In this document: positions 45,601-58,358 of the stretch, piece by piece | Position numbering within the stretch: the first letter of the stretch is position 1 | Layout of the letters: each line of letters opens with the position of its first letter | Origin: Myrica gale | Lineage: Eukaryota; Streptophyta; Magnoliopsida; Fagales; Myricaceae | DNA: 64,000 nt | Reading direction: 5' to 3' | Assembly: GCA_963930655.1 (NCBI GenBank) | Contig: OZ005617.1 | Span: 15,032,068 to 15,096,067 of the forward strand | Program-made: the position numbers and the translations under genes | The notes under the pieces: generated by a model | Databases searched by the model: none | Seen by the model: the letters and a program-made list of their open reading frames with translations, nothing else | What the model was told of the DNA's origin: nothing

Positions 45601-48484
45601 GAGAAAACTCCTAAAGTTCGAGAATGCTATTTAAAAGTGGGTTGATTATTTCTGCTCTTTGTCTAACCTAAAACTGAGGGCTGATTTATTTACCTTTGAA
45701 GTAGAATACTATAATAACAGATTGGTTATGTTAAGGATGCAGTAGTTTCATACCGGAAATGTTTATCATTATTTGAACCTAGGATTTTACTAAAGATCCT
45801 GCATGGTAGCATGACTCTAAAAAAATATTTAAAGATTACCAGTGGATATTTGCATAAATGTGAGAAATCTGAAAGCAAAGAAGGTATTGAGTGTAGATGG
45901 TTTTGTTTATACTCATTAATAAGTTATTGTTGGCTAGTTTTAAAGAAGAGCGTGAGTCTAAAGGCTTCCCAGAAGAAACAGGTTAACCTGTTACTGTCGT
46001 TGTGGCCTGTGATAGCTTTCTAGTCTCTGCACTCTTAACCCTGCTTAAAAAGAGGCAGAAAGAAAAGGGGGTTGAGGTAGAGATTTATTCTGTCAATATT
46101 CTTAAACAAATTTTATTTGAGCTGAAAAAGGGTTGGTTTGGTATATCTTTCCGAGGCAAATTGTTTTATGGAGAGAACCCTAATATCTTTAAGTATATTT
46201 CGTGTTACCTAATATTTGTTGTGCCTAAATGAAGACTTTTAGCTATCCAATGTGATTGACTTACTGTTTTGTTTAGTTTAGAACCTAACCCTAATCCAAT
46301 CAAATCAAACACGTGCCCAAATTTGATATGCTGCCAGCTTTGTCTCAGGCTTTGAACTCGGCCTGGTTTTATCTGATTCAATGTTGCGTAAGATTAAATT
46401 GTTTTCTATTCCATGTTGAGGCTTCTCATGAAAATGACTATTTATGAAATGTGCTTCTTTGTTACTGACATGTGTTTCTTATGTTGGTTTCTTTTGTTGT
46501 CATCATACCATAATAAGTGTATCTTAAAATGTTGAGTACCATAAAGGAAGAATCTATTGCTGGATTGTTAGTGCTTATGCATTAGAACATCCTTTAAAGC
46601 TGGACTACCTAGGTGCTTGGGGGCTGAATGAAATGGAATACTTTCTGTTGATAGGCTCACTTGTGGCTTTTAGGTGCAAAATCATCCTAAGGCAGTGTTT
46701 GCAAACCAAGATTTTTTGGAAATGTTGTGAAAATTGAGGTATATTAGTTTTATTGGAATTTGAGAAAAAGTAGTGAAAAGTGGAATTTTATAGGAGTGGG
46801 TGAAAAAGTGAAGAGATGATTTGATTAGGAGAGAGAAATGATTTTGAATATTTTTAGTATTATTTTCTTAACCAAAAGTTTGAGTTAATTATGTTTGCAT
46901 TCAAAGATTTTGGATGGGTCAAAAATTTCTCAATATTTTGGGTTTGCAAACCTGCTATTGTCTTTCCGTTTCCCTGTCAATATCCCTTCCTAAATGTTGT
47001 TGCTGTGACTTTACTAGTGATCTGCGATTGCCTCATGGGTTACCTCCTTTACTAGGTGACATAAACATTGTAACCAAAGCTATCGGAATTTTTTTATGTG
47101 ACCCATGGCTTGGATTGGACTCTGTGTTCATGATAGACTTACATTTTTTGGTTGAATGATGTTCTTTATGATTCCTTTGTGCAAAAAAAACAAAAACTCT
47201 ACAGAACTACACCCAAACAGATAGGGTTGGCAGATCAAGTTAAGATTGGCACCCTTGAAGCGGCCCCTCTGATACTCATTAGCTGGGCAATGTCAAGTTT
47301 GTTTTCACTGCAGTATATGTTCTTGGTCTTTGCCTTGTCATACTTTATTGTCATTCTCTTTTGTGCAGTCAGTCTGAAGCCCACACAAAATAGGTTTGCA
47401 GGAGTTTGACAGTCTTTAGAACATGGATGAGTGTCTAGCTCTGATTTGATACAATCGTTGTGCTCCGGTGTTTGTTTGCATCACATGGTTACCATATTTC
47501 TCTTTATTGCCCCTTCTCATTTGTGGTTATGCTTACTTATGTACATTAATTTCTGTGGGGTTCTCAAGCTCCTTTGTTTTCCACTCATTTGCTTTTGCAT
47601 ACTTTGGTGCTTAACCATATTTGTTGTAATAGGTCCGGTTTCTCACTAAAATATACCATCCTAACATTGACAAGGTAGGCTATCCTTTTGTACTATTTTT
47701 AGGTGTGAGAGGTTATTATTATATCTCGTGCCTCATAACAGAAGCAGTTTTTTTGGGGTCCTCAATGCAGCTTGGAAGGATATGCCTTGATATTCTGAAA
47801 GACAAATGGAGTCCTGCTCTTCAAATACGAACAGTACTTTTGAGGTATAATTGGCTATGATAGTATTCTATGGACATATTGAAGAATCCATTTTCTTCTG
47901 AACAAGTTGCTTGTGGGGAATATTCATTGGCACGCCTAACTGTTTATTATTATATCAGATTTTTTTTTTAATCTATATCCATTGGGCGTGAAGAAAAGAA
48001 AGAAGTTGAAGCCTCTTTTGCTGCACAGTTTAGTTTTTTTCTTTGCAATCTCATTTTGAACTGACAATTAAAAGATATGACACTTGGAAGTACCTTTGTA
48101 GAAAGGTCGGGCAATTTCTTTTTCTTCTAGTGGGCAATAATAGAGTTTGGATTATTTAGCAGCGACCTTTATTGTATGTTTTGATGGAGAAAAAACGGGA
48201 ACAGATACAATTAAGTTGTTGTCGTTGTTTCTCACTAGCATTCAAGCACTTCTGAGTGCTCCAAACCCAGACGATCCACTCTCTGAGAACATCGCGAAGC
48301 ATTGGAAAACAAACGAGGCTGAAGCGGTTGAAACAGGTATTGCTGTTAGTCTCCCCTTATTCTTTTTTATTTTATTGTGTTTATATAGGAGCATGTGAAA
48401 TTGATATCCTCTTTTTATCGTGTTTTGTTGCCATTGGTCCGGGTAGCAAAGGAGTGGACACGTTTGTATGCAAGTGGAGCCTGA
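42640..48484 (+). CDS. UBC13: Ubiquitin-conjugating enzyme E2, UBC13 type (UBC35/36 class)
   Basis: E2 that, with a UEV/MMS2 partner, builds Lys63-linked ubiquitin chains for DNA-damage tolerance and signalling (family knowledge); acts in cytosol and nucleus. Coding exons: 42640-42675, 42959-42986, 43290-43376, 44566-44624, 47633-47674, 47771-47844, 48239-48336, 48447-48484. All introns are GT-AG. The exons total 462 nt, exactly 153 codons plus TGA, the usual length. The protein starts [23 protein letters not shown] motif at residues 79-81, catalytic Cys 89 in [15 protein letters not shown], and C-terminus [10 protein letters not shown]. No insertion near the active site, typical of this class. 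Intron 4 (3.0 kb) contains a MITE, and CT microsatellites occur in introns 3 and 4. Reading is uninterrupted, so it is probably functional. Confidence 0.96.
46691..46955. mobile_element. Harbinger-like MITE in UBC13 intron 4
   Basis: 265 bp, ends GGCAGTGTTTGCAAACC and GGGTTTGCAAACCTGC, flanked by TAA and TAT. The inner GGTGAAAAAGTGAAGAGATG block is shared with family 1. It sits well away from both splice sites. Confidence 0.72.
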
Positions 48485-51400
48485 TGACATGGTGGAAAGC
48501 TTTGCTTCTCCCAAATAACATTAATGAGATGTATGCTATCGACTGTCAATTTTAAATGGAAATTTGGGACAATTGATCTTTGAACAGTCGGAGTTTGATA
48601 TTCTTAAAGCTTCCAGTTGCCGGTTAATTGTTTTTCTCACATGGAAGCTTTGTGGAGCTTGTATGATATATTCTGCCATTAATTTGGCAAAAAATATTAT
48701 ATATAATTTTCCCTAGAAAGTTGCTTTGACCAAAAATATTTTGCCATGTTAAAATCTGATTGTTAAAATATTTTATATTCATCAAGCTACAAGCCTATGG
48801 ATGTTGATACTATCCTTGTACTTCAAAAGTTAAGGGTTGTAGCATGTTCTTCAGAAGTTCATGGATTTCTCACTTATAGGAGGAGAGGAGGATGTGAGTT
48901 TGGAAGTGTTCATTCCGACTGCCATTTGATTTTTTGGTAGGAATCTTATCCAACAACGCTCTGGGAAAAGGAATCTGAATGTGACTTGTAGTGCTCTGCC
49001 ATGCCATTTCGCTGCTCCATTATTAGATAGACAACAGATTTTGCAGAAACAAGAAAGTTTGGGATAAAGACCCAATTTTATTATGGTCTACAAAGCCAGC
49101 CAAACCAATCCGTGGGGAAAGGCTCTTGGTGACCTCGCGGTGCATGGACAAATGGAGTAATAGTGACCCTAAAAACTAAATTCCAAAGGGCTTCTTGTAT
49201 TGTAGCAATCATATTCACTCCCCCAACTTTCTTTAGAGCTTTTCCTCCACAGAAAATCGTTCTATAAAAATCTCATACATCATAACGCCACTCGCGAATA
49301 TCTTCGGTCTTACCTTTTCGAGTCATTTTCCTTCAACCCCCAACCATATCAATATCAAGCAGAGAAGTCCTTGAGCATTGGCTCACCAAACTTCACTTTC
49401 ATCTTGAAAGTTTATAGAATAACCCCACCAACAGCTGAAAATCAAAATGCACATTTATATAACCCAAAAAAACCCCAGTATCCCGAAGGAAAGAACTCGA
49501 TATAACCAGGTCCAACCAAAGGGGGAAGGGCCCCAAGAACCAAATGGTAAGCAAAACGTCAGGGCTTTGCCTCTTTTCCTCTGGTCATATCCAATCTGAA
49601 TCCTGATTCTGATCCACAACGGCTATATATTTGTTCTTGACTTGTTTCAGTTCCCAGACCCAGAGGCTATCAAACGGAAACCTACCCACCGTTTTTTTAA
49701 CTCATGTTTTCTCTTTCGACCTACATCGTACGAACTGAAGCAACCCGTACGGTAGGCGACGCCCACCATCATCATTTCTCTTCTTTCTGTTCCTTTCTCC
49801 TCCGCGTCACCTCTCACCAGCTCGTGTCAAAGCCTTTCGGTTTTTCCTTTCTCTGATGTTTTAACCACGTGTGGCCCACGTGAACAGAACTAGCCCTTTT
49901 TGTTTTGACTGTTGGACGTGCCGACACGCGACGCAACAGATGACATTGGCCACTCATCAGAATCTCACGACCGTCCAATACATTGGGGCCGGGCAAGCGT
50001 TCGTGTTATCTAAAATCTCACGAACGTCTGAAGCAAGCTATCTGATACAAATTAACGAGTCTTTTTTTTTCCAAACTAAAATTTTGGTCAAAATTATTAA
50101 TTCTAAATATATTATCTAACTCAAAATTTTAATTAAAAAAAATTCAAATAGCATCTCTCCCAATCAAATTTCATTATAATAAATCTTTTTTCATTATAAT
50201 AAATAGGGTTAATTACAATTTTTTCCATCAAACTATCACCCGATTCTCAAATACCCTCATAAGCTTTAACTCGTTGCAACTTAACCCATAAATTATACTT
50301 CTCATTGCGATTTCATCCGGCAACCGACTAAAGTTGTTATATCGAAAGATTTTTATCTCATTACAATTTTACCTTCGTTTGAGTCGTCTCTAGTATTCTA
50401 CGGTCTATTAATTTGTAGAGCCAAAAAATAATATGTAACTAACTGATTTTTTTATTAAAACCAAAAAGATGACTCACTTAGAATCATGCTAGTCAAATTT
50501 GTCTTTTCAAGTAAAGAGAAGGCAACGTGTCGTTTACGTGGGACAAATATCGTTTGATATAACAACTTCAACGTAGCAATGAGAATTATAGTTTGAATGA
50601 GTTTTAACCTTTTCAGAAAATTTTGATTTGCAAACATGAGGTCTCATAGACGACTATATTTCCACTGCCGTCTCCCTTGGGTAAGAGATTTATTATTTCT
50701 ATTTGGATGACGTTACACGTACAATAGTTGACATAAAGTAAGATTTGAACCAACCCCTTCTCCATTTTCTGGAGTGGCAAATATGGCATGTTTGTCAGGG
50801 AAATCAAGTGACCTGTACAGTTGTAGGCAATAGCCAATTTATCCCTAAAGCATTTGTTCGGTAGCCAATCGAAGGACAGTCTGGTCCCTCAATCTTCGGG
50901 GGAAAGGACAAAACCCAATCAGCTCTGGTTAAGGTCCACCAAAAAGGGACCTACGGGGCACATAGTTTTAGCACCGACCAACATTGCACTTTCTCGACTT
51001 CTTAATTAGGTGCGAGAGAAGCTGTTTCGGGGAGATCGTAAATGCCCGCATGTGAACGTCAAACACCCCTCCCTCTCTCTCTTTCCGCCCCCACAATACT
51101 CATCAGATCTTCTAATCCCCCTATTAGGAATATATAATGATGCTAAGTAAAGCTTATAAAATTTTTAGATTATTAAATAAATAAATAATCAGCGGTTGAC
51201 AACGGGGGGGCATACAAATTACAAGCCAAGACAAATAGTCGACAGCGCAGAGATTGAAATCAAACAATGGCGTGAAAGGAGAATGAATTGTGTCAGCTAG
51301 CTACTCGGTCCGCCCTTTATATGAAAAAACCTACATTCAGCTTGTGAAAACGATCGTTCCACTCCATGACCGAAATGCCCCACCTTTTCTGCGCTAAACA

Positions 51401-52057
51401 GGTTGTGGCACTGATTGATGGGAATGCAGCTTGAATTAAAGTGAGAGCCCTGAGCGAACTGGAAATGCAGAGAAATGCAACAAAAAATGGAAATTTTTTT
51501 ATTTATTGTCGAAATGGCTTAAGATGAGAAAGAACAATTACAATCACATCATATTCATCCTTCTTTCTCTAACCCATTTTAGTACCCACCACACATCCAA
51601 ACTCCCTCTTGGCTTCCTTTTTTTCGGTTTTCGTATATCTCGTCACGTCACGTATATACATGTACATGAATCCTCTTCTACCAGCCAACCACCTCTCTCT
51701 ATCTCTTTAGGGGCTGTGGGGATACAAGAACGGGGGGCTGGCCTACATGAAAAATGAAAAATAAAAGAAGCTCCAAAATGGGAAAGAACGTGGAACCAGA
51801 GAGCAATGAAGAATGAATGAATGAATGAAAACTGCAAAAGGAACTAATCTATCGCTCTGGGTTCCACTGGCACTGGCTGCTACTGCATTATTTTGTGGTT
51901 CTGTCTATGTCACAGGTATCTTGTAAAACCTTATAGGGTAGGAGAACAGATGGGAAGAGCTGTGGAAGAACTCCCAGGAAACTGGGGGGTTTGGTTTTGG
52001 CAGATAGAAGAAAATGCAAAATGTGCAGAGAAGCAATACAGTTCAGAAATTTGAATT
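48485..52057. other. Convergent intergenic region between UBC13 and TTL
   Basis: Contains the 3' UTRs of both genes and no clear gene. A GGGTTAATTACAATTTTTTCC phrase at 50206 resembles MULE-type or 'TTTTAGTCCCT' repeat ends, but no partner end is found. On the minus strand, 49310-49250 gives a short frame reminiscent of a kinase fragment (FASGVMMYEIFIERF), too short to call. (ATTT)-type and CT-rich short repeats occur. Confidence 0.5.
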
Positions 52058-55000
52058 CTAAAAGCTGTAGTGCCTAACCGAATGTTCCAGCACATCACGA
52101 GTTGGGCATACAATCTCCTTCACTCGGCTACCGTTTTTGTAAATTTTGAATGTTGGTACGAGTCTCACATTCTCAGCATTGGCGACTGTCGGGCTCCGTT
52201 CAATATCCACCTATGATCAAACACCATAGAAAGATATACAAGAACGTCAAACTTTCCTCCTTTTTATTTCAGTTGACTCTCCAATCAGAAATTGTGGAAA
52301 ATAAAGCTCATTGACATGGTATAACAAGTACTTGTTAGGTCATTTACCGTCAGGAAATTAATTGAAGGGTAGCGGCTGCACAGAGTGTCCACGAATGGAG
52401 ATATGTCCATGCTTTCAAAACTAAAGGCAGATTTGAAGTGGACAACAGACACACCTGCAAATATAAATTTTATTAAACAAACATTACATCGCATGCCAGA
52501 CAAAAATGAGGAGAAGATTATTGAGTTCTTTATACTGTACATTGATAAGGATTACCTGGTAAAGATATTGCAGCTCTGAACTGCTCTAGACAAGATACCT
52601 CTTCCACTTCTCCGCCAAACTTCATATTATGAACTTCTTCCCCACGGGATTTCTTCAATGCAATTCGAGCATGGAATAGTGATTCTGCAACTTCCTTGTC
52701 ATCCGGAAGTTCCATTTGCAAGGCCTCATAGTCTTTCACAGCATCCACCCATATTTCCAACTGTAATCCAGAATAAGTAATGGCATAAAGAACACAAATT
52801 TCATAACTACTAGTGGAAGTAGATAGAATATCTCAGGTGAGCAAATTACATTGCTGTTTGAGGCAGCCCTTCGAAGAAGGGCTTTCGTGTAATTGGGTTG
52901 GATGTGTAAGGCTTGGTTGCAGTCTTCAATTGAATTCCCCCACTGCCCAAGCTTAAACCAACAAGCTGCTCTATTGCAGTAAAGAACAGAGTTGAAAGGG
53001 TCAAGCTTGAGGCCTTCAGCATATGCTGAGCAAGCTTCAGTGAACCTCTCAGATTTGAAGAGATCATTACCACGTGCACGGGCTCTTGCCACAAACTTAA
53101 CATTTTTAAGCAGCAAGACAGCTTCAACATTACGGGGATCAAGCTGTGCAGCTCTTTCAGCAGCTGTAACTGCATTCTCAAACCTGCAATACATCCATCA
53201 TCCATTCTCACTCTCTCACTAAACCTTTTTCCTTCTTATATCTGATGAAGCTTAGATTTCGGAACTCACCTTCCCAAGGCCATCTCTGTCTGAGCTTGGA
53301 CAAAGTGCAGATAAGCTTCAGAAAGCATCCCAAAAAATCTACACTGAGAGCAAGAGGCGGTAGATGGCTCTAGTTTGGGAATGTTTAATATGCTTGATTC
53401 TGCATCCTTAATTTGAAGGAGCTTCAAAAGGGCTTCCACTCTACACATAAAGAGCTGTAAATTCCATTTGAACCGGTTCAGCCATTTATCAATCTGGGCT
53501 GCACCAATAGCTTGATCTAAGGTGAAAAAAAATGTTAGAAATGGGTATCTACCTGAGGAGAAGAGTCAGCTCCAGCAGCGATGGCAGCATCACATTCCCT
53601 CAGAGCACTTCTCCAATCATTAACCCTACGCGCATCAGTGCATTGTCTTAAATGCTTCTCTACAGGCTGCAGCTTTTGCAGCCCAACTAGATCTGGGTAC
53701 ACTTCTGAAATAGTGAAGTACTTCTTCGCATTCTCAACCTGCCCTAACCTGCGAAGAACTTCAGTTAAAGTGTATGCCCAAAACCTAGTATGAACAGAAA
53801 ATTGTCTGGAGAATCACAAAAGAACAAATAGGGGGCCCTATGTATGGCAATTCAACTCACTTGTTATCGAGTAACCACCTAAAGACTGGAATCATTCAGC
53901 CATAATTCAATAAATCAGCAAAACTCTGTAACAAATGGCATTGTATTTTCCTAAAGTACAAATACATTCAGGTAGTTCACATTGCTTTCTAGAGTACGTT
54001 CTCAGCACATATACAGAAATATCCCATCCAAAGACCTTGAAGTGAATATTTTGAAACATTACACAGCAATCAAAGTCATGCAACGACAACAGAGGACACT
54101 TATGATCGAAATCCCACATTAAGAAAAATCACTTTCAGGATAAACATTCTTTTAACCATATTCAACAATAGTAATTCCAAGCAACTTAGCTTCTAAATAA
54201 ATCAGAATCAACACACAAAACCAAAAGGATCGGAAACAGAAGCAATAACCAATCCAAATCACAAGGGCATTAGGAAAGAACCTAGATCTAACCACCTAAG
54301 AGCAAGACTCATTCCCACCAATGCAAATCAAAACAATCAATCAAAGATACGAAAGAACTCAACTTGACCCATCACCCACCTAAGAAAAAGATATGCCAAC
54401 CGCTGGTGAGCCCTCTTATAATTGGGATCCAACCTCACCGCCTCCTCACACTCCCTCAGTGCCTCCCCAAGCCTCCCTAAACGCGTCAATGCCGCCGCCC
54501 GGTTGTTCCGATATACCGCATTGTCCGGTGAAAGCACAATAGCCCGATCATACAAGCTCAATGCCTCCGCCAAATGGCCCGTACTGTACAGATCATTCCC
54601 TGCCCTTTTCACCTCCTCCGGATCCACACTACCCATTGCTTTCCTCACGAACTCTACACCACCGCTTGACAGCGAATTAGTGGAGTTTGCATTTTTGGGA
54701 GCCAAAAAGCCCCGCACTACGCTTCCGTGGCCGTAATTGCCCGACCCGGTACCTAACACGTCGCTTCTGGGGCCCCGGTTCGGATTCATGCCCGTCGTGA
54801 CGATTTTCCCAGACGGACAGATGTTGCCAGCGGGAAGCACATTCAATGCCGGTGAATTCGCGGAGCTTTGCATTTGTGTATGGCTCTGACCCGAATATAT
54901 TAACGGGTGGGTCGCTCCAGAGCTGGATCTAGTGTGGCCCGGTTTTTTAGTTCGATCGGTTGCGCGGGATCGAAGGCTGTCGCCAGCCGTGGGACTGCTC

Positions 55001-55320
55001 CCGCTAGAGCCGGATAGCTCACCGGAGTGGCTACTAGGGCCGAAATCGGATCTTTTCCCAACCGGGTTCTGCCCGGTTCGCCCAGACACCGATCCGGATG
55101 AGCTAGAGCTACTGCTTGTGGTTGTGGTTGTGGTAGTGGTGGTGGCAGTGAGGCCACTGCTCGTGGGTCCAGAGTGTCGGCTCCGGAGCGGCGAAACAGG
55201 GGAACCCAGATCGAGCTCTCGGAAATCGGGCTTGTTGGCTTCGCAACTCAGTGAGTCTCGGAACCGATCGCTGAGCGTGTCGAGCCTCTGCTCCGAAGTG
55301 GGCTTCCCGGAATGCGACAT
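52058..55320 (-). CDS. TTL: TPR repeat-containing thioredoxin-like protein (TTL family)
   Basis: Plant TTL proteins are cytosolic scaffolds linked to osmotic stress tolerance, cellulose synthase and brassinosteroid signalling (family knowledge). Exons, minus strand: 55320-54380, 53748-53553, 53454-53270, 53183-52850, 52760-52556, 52454-52348, 52210-52058. All introns are GT-AG and sum to 2121 nt, 706 aa plus TAG. Layout: disordered Ser/Thr/Gly-rich residues 1-~230, with poly-Thr then poly-Ser near 60-77; a TPR pair ~231-330 ([21 protein letters not shown]); further TPRs ~420-585 ([21 protein letters not shown]); and a thioredoxin-like fold ~605-706. The latter has [15 protein letters not shown] where thioredoxins have WCGPC, so it is redox-inactive, as usual for TTLs, and ends [15 protein letters not shown]...SVRHYSF. 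ATG at 55318-55320 gives [16 protein letters not shown], the family start. The frame is intact. Confidence 0.94.
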
Positions 55321-57953
55321 GTTCCCAATCCCGGAACAAAATTCAATCCTTTAATTCTCTTTCTTGCCCTGTAAATTCCTGGTTTTCTTGAGTTTGTTGC
55401 ACTATTTCTCAGCAATGTGTGAGAATGAAAGTTCAACACGGAGAGAAAGATTGTGTTCGAAGAAGCTTTGAAAAAGACATGAAAGAAGAGAGAAAGAGAT
55501 GGGGATCTCGTGATATAAAAGGAGGAAGCAAAGAATTAATGTGAGTGTTAGAAATCTTTAGAGAGAGAGAGAGAGAGAACGCGAAGGGTTTACAGTGGGA
55601 GAGAAAGAGGAGAAGAAAGAAAAGTGAGAGCTTCTTCTATATATTTCTTATTTATATATTTTTTCTTTTCTTCACCCGAGCCTTCACGAGACGGTTTTCA
55701 CTCTCCCTCTTTCTTTCTCTCTCTTCCCTTTCTTTATATATTTCCTTCCCATCTCTTCTATGGCTACTCTATCGTTCCTCTATAATCTGTTTTACTCTCG
55801 AAGAAAAAAAAAATTTCCGTTTCACTCTTGTTTTCTGTTTTTTTTTCTTCTATAAGCTCACTCTCGTCCGTGCATCGTGAGCCTCACTCTCTGCATACCC
55901 TTGTTACCTGTCGGCTTATTATACCAACAAACTAATTAACTTGAAAATAATAACTGAAATGTAAAAGCAAAATCTTGAAAATCGTGATCTAAGACTAAGA
56001 ATGGGCATTAAACACATTTAATTATATAATTATACCCAGTAATTTCATTTACTCCCTCATCCAAAATAAGTAAATATATGCAAATATACTTGAATTTCTA
56101 AAGAATACAACAGATTCATGAACCCCATCTCATCTCGTGCAGGTTGTGTTTGTGTTGTTAAAATTTTATGTATTGGGTTTAGTGAAAAAGTGAAGAGAGA
56201 TAATTTTTTATATTTATTTTGTAGTAAATAGTAATGATTTGATGGGGAGAGAGATTATATTGTAATATTTAATTGTGTTAAAATTTTAAAGGTGGTAAAA
56301 TTTTGGTACACAAACGCACCCGCATACGCACAAAACCAACGCTTGGGAATTATAAAAAATTAAAAATTGCTTCAATTTATTATTTACTTCCTTCTGTTCA
56401 GTCCCCTGCAAATATTTACTCACCTCCTCCCTCCTCCCTCCTCTTCTTTACAGGCGAGCGCCCATCCCCAAACGAACGATCTCTTCACCACGTGGCAGTC
56501 GTGCTCGTCGTTCAAGCCCCACTTCGGTAGGCCCCAACGAGATCGAAATCAAGTAAAGAGCTTCCTTCAATTACTCCCCGAGACTCGAGAGCGTCTGATT
56601 GTGCTGCGGTTCTTTAGTACCAGTTTTACTGCCAATGAATCAGAACCTTCCATTTACAATCTTTAGGCGGTAGGACCTACACGTGGACCGGATCGGTGTG
56701 AGCGATTTACACCTCAGTGCTTTCGCGGATTTTTTAGGAACTAACAAACTTGTATATATTCTCGTCACTGCTATTCATCCCTTGGATTCCTGTACCTTTT
56801 TCCAGAATTTTTTTACTTTCATACGCAAGCCAGATTCCAGAAGCGAACACAAGATTTAAGGACTCTCCCCTTGACCGGACCTTTTGTACGGGACTACCCC
56901 TGCGATGTCGCCTTAATTTCGTAAATGCTTGGAATTGCAACTTCGATAAGCTCGAGAACGACGGGAGAAGACGTCAACAGCAGCTATAAAGAGGAAAGGA
57001 ACGGACAAATGTATACTTTGCTCGAAACGCAGGAGCGTGGCATTTCCGTGGATAGAGTGGGCTATAGGGGGCATTTCTGGGAATTCGTAGGTAGTCTCGA
57101 CAGAAGTAGCTGGCCATGTGCAGGATGGAATGGCGTGCCAGCTGGCCCATTCAGGAAAAACCTCAAGCCAAACAGTGGCGTCCAGCTAAGCAGATAACAG
57201 CACGACCGACGGCGTGGCCGCGTGGGTATGATCCCCTGGATATTCGTAGGGTCTTCACGAGACGGAGGTGTAACGGGCGTTAATGGGGGGATGGTGACAG
57301 CAGAGGAGGAGACCATCCCAGTGGTGGCAGAGAAGGGGAATGATGACCAGGCGATCCAAATCATGCCAGGTAGGCAAACCCATAGACGGCCTTTGGGCAC
57401 CTATTCAGTGCCGTGAGGTGCACCGTAGGCCAGGAGGACCACCGGGCTCTTGTGAGCGTTAAAGAATGGGACTATAGAGGCACGTGTCATTCACGTGGCA
57501 GGTGCGCTATAGTACAGATAATGTGCATGTGGCATTGCAACAGTAGAATACAGGGTTGCCTGAAGGAAACAGAAAAGGAAAGAAAGAGGGAGGAGGAAAT
57601 GAACTTATAAAAATGGCCAAGAAAGTCCAAGTCAAAGATGTAAGCCCCTCATCTCCAAGGGGTATCTAATTGTTAAAATAATGTCTAATTTTCTGCATCA
57701 AATGTGTTTTTTTATTATTTATTTATTTTTATTTCATAGAGACTGCATTATCCAATTCAAAATAAATCTCTTTGCTCAGTGATGTATGATCATTTGATGC
57801 GTGGAATAAGGGAAGTTGATTGCGAAGGTCTTTGGATACTATTGCATTTTGTTGGGAATGAGAAAATAATATAAAGCTGCTTTTCCACCGGGCTTGTGAC
57901 AACCATGTTATAATGCCTTTGACATGGACAAACTCCTCACCAAAGAGGAAGAC
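55321..57953. other. TTL upstream region and spacer
   Basis: Contains the TTL leader and promoter (GA/CT-rich 55540-55760, a common feature of plant core promoters), then AT-rich sequence with the MITE at 56142. A GC-richer stretch at 56400-57640 has several short frames, none recognised. TATAAAAATGG occurs at ~57607. That stretch could be an unannotated repeat; I see no paired ends. Confidence 0.45.
56142..56320. mobile_element. Harbinger-like MITE (family 1) in the TTL upstream region
   Basis: 179 bp, GGTTGTGTTTGTGTTGTTAA to GGTACACAAACGCACC. The interior is nearly collinear with 22757-22950 (GTGAAAAAGTGAAGAGAG; GATTTGATGGGGAGAGAGAT). About 0.8 kb upstream of the TTL start codon. Confidence 0.75.
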
Positions 57954-58353
57954 TGTGATACCTCAAATTCCACATGGAGTGAGAGAGGAGAATGAATGGG
58001 AGACCAACCTTGACTAGTCATTTTGAATTCAAAGTACAGATGTGGCTAGTGATTGTCTCTGGGTCGTTACAAATGGTATCAGAGGAGTCCTAGTAACCAC
58101 CAATGTGGGCTTGGTGGGCCTTGACAAGGACGTCAAGGACTTAAGGAGGGGAGATTGTGATACTCCAAATCCACATGGAGTGGGAGAGGAGAATGAATGG
58201 GAGATGGGTTCTATAAGGGCCAAATCCCACATTGAGACCTTACTAGGTTGTACTGGGCTTTATAATGATCTAAGGAGCTTCAAGAACAACCTTGACTAGT
58301 CATTTTGAAGTCAAAGCACAGATGTGGCTAGTGCTTGTCCTTGAGTCGTTACA
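57954..58353 (+). mobile_element. TRIM retrotransposon, complete, 400 bp
   Basis: 5' LTR 57954-58071 (118 bp, TGTGATACCTC...GTCGTTACA) and 3' LTR 58156-58353 (198 bp, TGTGATACTCC...GTCGTTACA). Primer site TGGTATCAGAGG at 58074-58085 and polypurine tract AAGGAGGGGAGA at ~58143-58154. Perfect TSD AAGAC at 57949-57953 and 58354-58358. The 5' LTR lacks ~80 bp in the middle (GGGTTCTATAAGG...CAAGAA). No coding capacity, as is normal for TRIMs, which depend on other elements' proteins. Confidence 0.92.
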
Positions 58354-58358
58354 AAGAC

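Noticed and set aside
47152..47649. Hydrophobic frames in UBC13 intron 4
   Set aside because: Intronic, low-complexity U-rich sequence between two confirmed exons.
49250..49420. Possible protein-kinase fragment on the minus strand
   Set aside because: Only ~20 residues look suggestive and the flanking translation does not continue any kinase motif.
55545..55880. Phe/Ser-rich frame upstream of TTL
   Set aside because: Produced by GA/CT-rich promoter sequence on the strand opposite TTL.
56303..57610. Several 60-110 aa frames suggesting a small gene
   Set aside because: No splice-consistent assembly, no recognised domain, frames overlap on both strands.
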